Assembly (NCBI RefSeq): GCF_040183065.1
Contig: NC_091132.1
Span: 158,694,102-158,758,101 of the forward strand
DNA length: 64,000 nucleotides
Reading direction: 5' to 3'
Origin: Periplaneta americana
Taxonomy: Eukaryota > Arthropoda > Insecta > Blattodea > Blattidae
Made by a program: the position numbers and the translations under genes. Positions 1 to 9,417 of this stretch are shown in pieces. Every line of letters begins with the position of its first letter. Position 1 is the stretch's first letter. The notes below the pieces were generated by a model. That model was not told the origin of the DNA and did no database searches. It saw only the letters and a program-made list of their open reading frames with translations.

Positions 1-1070
1 TAACATATGGAAAATTTAATTTGTAACCGTTGGATAAGATGCTAGATTCTGCTTCTGTGTGTTATAATTCCGCAAGGTTAACAATTCTATTGTGTTTTAT
101 TAGTTGCTGTGCTTGGATTCTTTTTATCTAGTGGTTGGTTTCTAGTCAGCTTTGTCTTCATTTTCTTTCGTACAGTTGCATATTTAGTTTTCATGATGTT
201 ACTAATTCTTTCATTAACTTGATCAAAAATTTCATTGCATAGGGAACACATGGAACTAATTATCATAAGATGAAGATCGTAAGGTGTTTGATGTAAATGT
301 TGTTTTTTTTCTTGTGAAGAAAACTAATTTCATTTTTTAGCCATTTTATTTTAAGCTGCTGTTTTGTTTTCTGTGCTGTGAAAATATGAGAACGAATACT
401 AATGTTCGTGTATGATGGGGTTAACCCAATAAATTGACATTGTATATTAAACCATAAGTTTGCATTAGTTTTATGTAACTTTATTTTTGTGTTCAAATAG
501 AGGTAGTATAACTTAGCCTGACTGGCGTTAATGAATTTTATACCCATTTTTTGTTCCGGCAAGCTTGCAGATTTATCAGTGTTTTCCTAAAGTACGCCAT
601 AAACTCGTCTTATATAATAGTGTGATATTTTTTATTTCATTCTACTTGATGAACGTTTTCGGTTTGCATAAACAATCTTCCGATCACATTACTTTTATTG
701 AACTGTTATACTGATGTGCAATAGGTTACATTAACCATATTATGTTCAAATATAAAATACAAGATATCATAAAACGTTAATGAATGTACATATTTAAAAT
801 GTTAACATGTTCAATTAAAATAGTCTAAAATGAAGGTTGTTTTGCAGCATATACAGACCATTCAAATATAAACGGCTATTTTCTTATGACCATTTATCCA
901 AGATAACTATCATGAAAAGTGCATTATAAATAAATTATTGTATAAATTATGAATCATTTAAAAATCCAAGCACCATGGTTTGATTTTAAGCAGCGCCCAG
1001 GAGCCCGTGTGGTCTGAAACTACGTGAAAATTGTGTTATATTAACGTTATGTTATGAAAACGATAATCGC
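1..1070. other. Unique left flank outside the tandem array
   Basis: AT-rich sequence with no match that I can see to the equivalent position before units 2 and 3. Homology between the units begins at about 1071, where GAAGAGTAAACG is shared. A minus-strand open frame of 99 codons (263-562) has low-complexity Lys/Ile/Asn composition and no recognisable domain; I treat it as chance. No gene is supported here. Confidence 0.6.
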
Positions 1071-1375
1071 GAAGAGTAAACGAATTACAAAGTATTGTTA
1101 GAGGTGTTCAATTTCATTCGAATTATCGCCACGCAGAAAAATTAAAATGAGCATTGTTGCAGGTGTTCACGTTTCATTCGTAAAGTGTGTCTCAAAATAA
1201 AATGTATCATATCAAAGACTTCGTTGTAAATAAAAAAAATGTGATATAAAGAGACTTCCTGGATAGCATAAAATTTATTTTTCAATTCCAAAATTTCGCG
1301 ACACACTCCATGGGGCTGTGCGACGCGCCGGTTGGGTACCACTGTCTTAATGTCTAAAAGTGTCTACAGTCTACC

Positions 1376-1565
1376 ACTGTGGAGTAATGGTCAACACGTC
1401 TGGCTATGAAACCAGAGGACACCGGTACAAATCCTGATTGGAAGTTTTCCCCACAACCAATTGAAGCGGAACTCCTGGGTAGTTTTCAGCGTTGGATCTC
1501 GGACTTACATCGCCATTATTATTCATATATATTCATCCATAGAATAGCAAGGGTTAAGTTCATAG
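1376..1565 (+). mobile_element. Degenerate tRNA-derived SINE (unit 1 copy)
   Basis: A tRNA-like head with the A-box-like TGGAGTAATGGTCAACACG and a decayed B box (GGTACAAATCC), then a body resembling the younger SINEs at 12305 and 45741. It lies at the same place in all three units (26576 and 60958), so it predates the duplications. Not a functional tRNA: the acceptor stem does not pair. Confidence 0.7.
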
Positions 1566-2239
1566 TACGGCGTGCTGTACTTGTATAAGAGCGCGGCCAT
1601 TCGGCTAACCAATCATTCACAAGAATAGGAGTGGTAAGCACAATAAGCCTCAGGTTGCAGTGTAAGCCTTCGGGTTCCTCTTCCATAGAAAAGAAAGAAG
1701 TGTTTATGTGTAATAATTCATCATTTCTTTCAAATCTATGGCAACAAACTGTGATATAAAGAACTTTACAATACGAGCACATTTACTGAGCAACACTTTT
1801 ACAAACTTCGCAAAGGCCGACAGAGGGAGACTACGTCCTGAAAGAACCCAGTTGTCAAGCAATACACAGGAAGAGCAGATACCCTCTTGTTTGTTTCAGG
1901 GATGCTTTGTCAGCATGTGGCTGTGTATTCGTCGGTCAGTAGGTGCGTTCATTATATAAAATCTCCTACTAACTTTGTCTCTTCGTACTTTAAAAGAAAA
2001 TATCTAGCAAAAAATTACTAAAATCCCACCTCACATCTCACATTCTAAGCCTTAACAAGAAATTCCCTACGCACATGCCACGAATATATATCTACGAGAG
2101 GCATCATTTTTACGGTCATTTCCCATTATTATTTCAAAATGCAATATCAGTCAATCCTTTCAGCAATTATATAAATACAAAATAAAAAACTAGGTTTACA
2201 AAAGGACATCATTTCTACAACAAGAATCCGCCATCAGGA

Positions 2240-2781
2240 GGCATGTAACTAAAAACTCCTCACTGTATTTCTGTATTAAAATTCCCAATTTTCGAAAAAA
2301 GATTTACACAATAAAAAAAAAAAAGATAATTTAACTCTGGCTTATGTGTAAACAAATATAACCTTTTCGCTTATCCTTACATGTGACACTTTCCATAAGC
2401 AATACATTTGAAAGGACTTTCTCAAGTGGAAAGACACTTATTTTTTCAGACAATCCATTACTCACAAACCACAGTTAACTAGTCTGACACCTGAGAGCAA
2501 ACGGCTGCGAAGTTTCAGCAGAAGAGAATTTGAAAATCCGTTCTCTAACAGGACATGTGAACGGTCTCCTTGCCTGTGGTGTACATAGACATTGTAGAGG
2601 TGTCCTGCTTGTGAAAAACACTGTCCGCAAATATCGCATTTTAATGAACTTAGACTTTGTGAATGTTTACATGTTCGAGTACCTCAATTGAGAGATTTTC
2701 CACAAACCTCACATTTGAATGGCACTTCGCATAAGTTTCTTTAACTATACTAAATCTCAGAAAAACTTTCCACACCTGGCA
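2240..2781 (-). other. 3' region of zinc-finger gene 1 with a fossil finger
   Basis: Downstream of the stop at 2782, minus-strand translation in other frames still shows finger pieces. One is CDICGQCFSQAGHLYNV at about 2590-2650, followed by linker-like sequence. The same fossil follows the stop in units 2 and 3 (near 30240-30300 and 63250-63320), so part of the C-terminus was lost before the duplications. Confidence 0.55.
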
Positions 2782-3832
2782 TTACCTTTCGCCTGTGTGC
2801 ATGCGTGCATGTCTCTTTAAATTTGAGGAATCTGTGAAACATTTTCCACATACCTCGCATTTGAATGGCCTTTCGCCTGTGTGAATGAGTACATGTTTCT
2901 TTACGTATCCCAATGATGAGAAAGACTTTCCACACACCTCACATTTGAAAGGCCTTTCGCCGGTGTGAACACGACCGTGTCTGTTTAAAGTTGACGAATC
3001 TGAGAAACGCTTTCCACACACTTCGCATTTGAAAGGCATTTCGCCGCTGTGAGTGCGTGCATGTCTACTTAGAGCTGCTGAGGCAAAGAAACACTTTCCA
3101 CACACTTCGCATTTGAATGGCCTTTCGCCGCTGTGAGTGCGTGCATGATTGTATAAAGTTGATGGAGCAGAGAAACACTTTCCACACACTTCGCATTTGA
3201 ATGGCCTTTCGCCGCTGTGAGTGCGTTCATGATTGCGTAATGTCGAGTATACAGAGAAACACTTTCCACACAAATCGCATTTGAATGGCCTTTCGCCGAT
3301 ATGAGTGCGTACATGACTGTGCAATGTTGATAGTGCATAGAAACATTTTCCACATAACTCGCATTTTAATGACCTTTCGCCTGTATGTATGGCTACATGT
3401 TGCTTTAAGTTCCCCAATTGTGAGAAACGTTTGCCACACACTTCGCATTTGAATGGTCTTTTGCCTGTGTGTATACGTGTATGTACGTTAAAATTTCCCG
3501 GATCTGAAAAACACTTCCCACACAACTCGCATTTGAAGGGCTGTTCGCCAGTGTGTATGCTCCCGTGTCTGCTTAAATCCTTGGTTGTAGAAAAACATTT
3601 CCCACAGACATCGCATTTAAATGACTTTCTTATTGTGTGTATATGATAATGAAGTTTCATAGATTGCGGTGTTACAAAAACTTCGTTGCATATATTACAC
3701 TTCATAGAATCACGGCTTACGTCTCTAATGTTTGAACAGTCTGCACCATTGCTACCACACTGTGTCAATTTGTCTTCCTCAGGTTCAATGCTGGCAAGTC
3801 CTTGTGACAGACTATTAACATTATCCTCAATG
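2782..3832 (-). CDS. Gene 1 exon 4: the finger array
   Basis: Begins after an AG acceptor with a pyrimidine tract, at SIEDNVNSLSQG, followed by a Cys-poor linker. The first finger (MKCNICNEVF) is atypical, then ten canonical ones. Fingers 6 to 8 share almost identical DNA, as expected of recent finger duplication or conversion. The last finger combines the start of one finger seen in gene 3 (CFTDSSNL) with the end of the next (HARMH), which fits an internal deletion by unequal crossover. The stop TAA follows TGER. Confidence 0.88.
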
Positions 3833-5899
3833 CTGAAATGAAAAAAAGTTATTGTCGTCCACTATAATCAATGTGGTGGTATTAAAATCCATTAATCATT
3901 ACATTATACAGAGTTAGTTAAAAGTCCAGTGCCACCCAAGTAACTTTTGAAGCATGTGGTTCAGTGACATGAAACTTTGTATGTGGGGATAACTATATAC
4001 TAAGATCTCAGTAATGGTATTACCGACTTTTTTTTACTTCCGGTTTAACCGGAAGTAACTCCTACTCTCTTATTTTAAATAGAACACCCATTATATTTTT
4101 TTATTTTTGAATTGTACTCATTAAGAGCTTTTGAAAAAGTACCCACACTTGATACTTCTGTACACATTCAGTGTTGCTAAGTCAAGAAAACAGAAAAGCG
4201 TATCAAATATTAAAATAATAAAATACTCCATCCTTAACAAAAAGAAAGCCACCGGCGTGGCTCTGTCGGTTAAAGCCCTTGAGCTCGGTCGTGGTTTCGA
4301 TCACCGCTTAGGCTGATTACCTGGTTGGGTTTTTCCCCAGTTTTTCCATAACCGTATGGTGAATACCAGGTAATCTATGGCGAATCCTCGGCCTCATCTC
4401 GCCAAATACCATTTCGCTATCACCAATCTCATCGACGCTAAATAACGTCGCAGTTGATACAGCGTCGTTAAATAACCAACTAAAAACAAAAACCAAACAA
4501 AGCTAGCTCACCTTCTAAATTCTGTGTTCAAACTGGCAGCCCTGAGCTGCTTGACAATGTGTCAGTCGATCATAGAAACCATTTAAGGAATGATTTAACC
4601 AGGCTTTAGGAATATCTTGCACCACTTCCATTATTCGATGCTCCAGATCTTCTAAGTTGTTGGGTCTCTCTCGATATACTACTGACTTCAAATGGTCCCA
4701 GAAAAAGAAGTCCAAAGGCGACAAATCTGGGGATCTAGCTGGCCACTCTATGTGACATCTCCTACCAAATCTTCGTTGTAGAAAAACCTGGTCTAAATGC
4801 TCACGAACATTCTGTCCATAGTGAGCTGGAAGTCCATCTAGTTGGAGATAGATGTCATCTCTGGGTAGACGATGGTTGGCAGGATGTCGAAACAAGTTTG
4901 CGATGGCCGGTACTACTTGATTTTGGAGCAAATACAAATATCTATTTGAATTTAACGTTTCTCTAAAGAAGAAACAACTAATAATATGGCCACCAATCAT
5001 ACTAGTCCAAACATTAAGTTAATGCGTGTGGTTCTCCTCCCTTCATTGTGGTTTTACGTCTGACCTGTATCAGCAATTGTGTCTGTTGACAAATCAATTC
5101 AGGCAGAATGTGGCTTCATCTGAGAATACAATTTGTCTAAGAAAAGGCGAATTGTTGTTAATAAATTCCATCGTTAATAAAATTCATAAAACTGCATTCT
5201 TCTGTCCTTGTCCTCTGAAAGTTCCTGCAATAGTTGCATTTTTTAAAGACGTTGCTTGGCGCTTGTAAGGATTTTCATCTCGGAACTTTGGCTTATATTG
5301 GATTCCAACGCCAAATTTGTAGAAGATACTTATGGATTTTCTCGCATATGGAGGAGAACGTCCAATGAAGTATTATCATTAATTGCACTTTTCGGGCGAC
5401 CTGATCTTGGTAAGTCCTTTACGCTTCCAGTTTCAGTGAATTTCCTTACGTTCGTTGCCACTGTTGTATATAGAATTGGATTGCAATCCGAGTGCATAGC
5501 ATTAAATAAATTCGCTGCCTCTCGATGAGATCGTTGTCTGTCTCCATAGTCAAAAATCAATAAAATTTTAATTCTTTCCCTTTCGCTCCATATCAGACAA
5601 TTATTTAACACACTAGAATGTCAGATTTATTTCCTTAAATAAGATGTCTGTATCAATAAACATGTTTCCATGGATATAAACAATAAACAATCAAATGACA
5701 GTAAACAAAAGAAGCGCTTTACACATATTCCATGAATATAAAGAAAGCACAGTCAAATCACAGTAAACAAAATAAGTATTTTACTCGTATTATTCGTTAG
5801 ACCTATACTTTTGTGTTTTTTTTTTATTTAGCAACACTGAATTTGTACAGAACTATCAAGTGTGGGTTCTTTTTGAAAAGCTCTTAATGAGATTTATTA

Positions 5900-5944
<45 letters not shown>

Positions 5945-8900
5945 GTGTTCCATTTATGTTCCATTTATAATAAGACAGCTGGAGTTACTTCCGGTTTAAC
6001 CGGAGTTTTTAGTATATGGTTATCATCACATACCAAGTTTCATGTCACTGAACCACATGCTTCTAAAGTTATTTAGGTGGTGCGGGACTTTTAACTAACC
6101 TTATACATCACATAACAGCACAGTCAAATGGACTTTTTGTTAGCATATTCGTTTTAAGACCTGTTTGAGTTATACGGCGCTCTGCTTTAGAAAATGACAT
6201 TTGACAGGCTGTACCACACTATTTCTAAGATACTGCTCAATTTATATAATAATCTTATACAACACAATATTTTTAAATTCTGAATTGTTACATTATCCAT
6301 AATTATATCTAAATGGTTTTATGGCTTTAATAGACCCCATAAATAGTGATTTCATTGTCATTGGGAGTTCCAAATCGGAGATTGTTCTGTTTCCTAGTTT
6401 GTTTTCAGCCTACGTACAAATTAGCAAATACGAGTATACAGTGAAAGTGGTAAAATAGTACTTACTTACTTACAAATGGCTCAGGGAACCCGAAGGTTTA
6501 TTGCTGACCACACATAAGCCAGCCATCGGCCCCTATCCTGTGCAAGATTAATCCAGTCTCTATCATCATATCCCACCTCCCTAAAATTCATTTTTATATT
6601 ATTCTCCCATCTACATCTCGGCCTCCCCACTGGTCTTTTTCCCTCTGGTGTCCCAACGAACACTCCATATGCATTTCTGGATTCGCCCATACGTGCTACA
6701 TGACTTGCCCATCTCAAACGTCTGCATTAAATGTTTCCAATTATGTCAGGTGAATAATACAATGCGTGCAGTTCTGCATTGTGTAACTTTCGCCATTCTC
6801 CTGTAACTTCATCCATCTTAGCCACAAATATTTTTTTTAAGAAACTTATTCTCAAACAACCTTAATCTCTGTTCCTCTCTCAAAATGAGAATCCAAGTTT
6901 CACAACCATACAGAACAATCGGTAATATAACTGCTTTATAATTTCTAACTTCCAGATTTTTTGACAGCACATTAGATAACAAAAGTTTCTCAACCGAATA
7001 AAACAGGCATTTCCGATATTTATTCTGCGTTTAATTTCCTCCTGAGTGTCATTCATATTTGTTACTGTTGTTTCAAGATATATGAATTTTTCCACGTCTT
7101 CTAAGGATAAATCTCCAATTTTTACATTTCCGTTTCATACAATATTCTCGTCACGAGACATACTCATATACTTTGTCTTTTCGGATTTACTTCCAAACCT
7201 GATGTAACCCGCTCAATTCCAAAACCTCTCTGTTATCCTGAACTTTCCTAATGGCATATTCTAGAGCTAAGGTAAAAAGTGAAGGTGATAGTGCATCTCC
7301 TTGCTGTAGCCCAGAGTGAATTTGATAAGCTAAAAAGTAACATAATTCATCTTTTACAGCACTCTAAAATTGTTCACTTCATTTACTATTTCCTTTTGAA
7401 CAACAAATGTCTACATTTCTCAATTATATGAACACATTTATTGTTGTGTTATATGCCCATCTTTTACCTTCCAGTATTACTGAGAAATGTGGAGCAACCA
7501 GTAAGAACAGTGCAATTAGTTCCCTGTCTGGAGGCACATCTGTAATACATTTTCTAAGTCTTAATAAAAAAAAAAAGCTTACTGTTTCTTTTCTAAGTAC
7601 GAGTATGAAATAAGATGAGAGGCTGTTATTAAACATAATTATGCAAGTCAAGAAAGAAAGAGAATTGTAGCAGTGGTTGATAAAGTAGACCTACTTCCTG
7701 CAATGGAATATGATAACATAATCTATCATAAGTGAACACTGATTAAAACAGACACATATTCCCATGACCAATAAAAAATTAAGAACGCTAGAGGAATGAA
7801 CCCGGTTTTTAAGTGACGAAGAGAAAGAAATATAATACGCTAATGAAATGAGGATACAAGGGAACTTCCACTTTATGTATTTGATCTAGTTATCTAACAT
7901 TTTTCATTCTACATGGGCAAAAATAAATAATGTAAATTAGAGACTATAAAAATAAAGGTATCAAATAAATAAGAACTGAAAGAAAGGGTGAAACTGATAC
8001 AAGTAGCCTGAAAATATACAAAAATACTCCTGGTGGATACTGACGAAATAATGGGCTACACAAGTTATATATGATTGCTGTTACTGTAACAAAAACCAGG
8101 AAAGAACACTGGAATAGGTCGGTAAACTGCTAAGGATGAACGATAGGTAACACGAAAGCAAATAGCACAGAACCAGTTAGAAGATCAAGTAAGATAGGTA
8201 TTTAGAAATTAAAGATGTTCATTCTAACGAACAAATTGAAAGAGATGAGGCAAATCTCTAAGATAAATTGGATATAGAACTTTCATTCTACTGTGCATAC
8301 TGCAACATGTGAACAACAGTGCAACTCTGAAAATACTAGCTAAAAAAACTCCTGCTCGATATTTTATTTTATCCAGTGCTAAAGTAAAGATATACATACA
8401 CGTGTATGTAACGCTGATACAGTTAATTTTTATACATTCAATGGCATAATTTTAAATAGCAAAGTTGCCAACATTTCTTAGGGATATAGTGATGTTGACT
8501 ATTGCATTATGTAGGCATTATAATAAAAATTAAAAAACTCGTGGCAACATTCACAGTGATCGACTTGCGCACCACGAAAAGCACTGAACTAGCACAATCC
8601 ACAGGGACTGCAGGTGCATATTGTTGGACCATTGGATCTATGCCCCTTCAGCGCTGTCGTCGTTCTTGGAAAAGTTAACGCCTCTACTCACCCCATTCCA
8701 CCCGTTTCTCTCCCACTACGTCAAACACTAGGCCACGAACCTTGCCGAATAGGGATGTTGCCAAACTTCCGTCAAACAGTATCATGTCTCTTGAATGTTG
8801 CTTATAATACTGTAAGGTTAATTATTACTTATTCGTAATTTAATTTAAGTAGGTCTAATGACGCTGATTGACTTATGCAAAATGCTATTACTTGCTTAAT

Positions 8901-9377
8901 AATATTTCTTTCACCACTCCGTGCTACAGTATTCATGTTGAGTTGACAACACTGGACTGCAAGTGCAAATAAACTGTCCCGTAAGAAGGCTCAAAATTGT
9001 GAGTAGTGGGGGAGAGAAAGAGAGAGGGATAGAAAAGAGAGAAATAGGAATACAGGGGGAGAAATGAATTGCCGAGGCTGAAAAGGAATTAAGGTTCAGT
9101 TCGCATATATTACGGGGACACAGATTCGATGGTCGGACTATATAAATGTTATCAATCAAAGTACTGACATGTGATCACACCCTAAACGACATCACGGTTC
9201 TGAAAGGACAGCAGAAACATACGTAAAGCAAGACATAATATGACAATGATCATTTTAGTGAATCTCATGTCATTTCGGTACCAAAATATGTTGAAGTGTC
9301 AATATGTATAACCACTCCTGGTTGAGTGTTAGAGAAGGCCGTATGGCCTTAACTCTGCCAGGTTAAATAAATCATTA

Positions 9378-9417
<40 letters not shown>

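Larger units (their letters stand above)
3911..6100 (-). mobile_element. DD41D mariner-like transposon, unit 1 only
   Basis: Inverted termini of roughly 190 bp beginning GAGTTAGTTAAAAGTCC (left) and ending GGACTTTTAACTAACC (right), each with an inner near-palindrome CTTCCGG/CCGGAAG or its remnant. Flanked on both sides by TTATACA (3904-3910 and 6101-6107). Unit 2 has the uninterrupted site near 31745, so insertion followed duplication. It carries a broken transposase, a nested SINE (4247-4500) and a (TA)n tract. Fossil: several frame breaks. Confidence 0.85.

Noticed and set aside
263-562. 99-codon open frame on the minus strand
   Set aside because: Biased Lys/Ile/Asn composition expected of AT-rich DNA, no domain, no counterpart to test conservation.
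3069-3448. Long open frames overlapping the zinc fingers in other frames (also near 30367-31450 and 63396-63716)
   Set aside because: Shadows of the repeated finger DNA in alternate frames; they lack any C2H2 spacing.
2782-3832. Tandem 84-bp repeats taken as a CRISPR-like array or satellite
   Set aside because: The 84-bp period is simply the length of one C2H2 finger plus linker; the repeats are coding.
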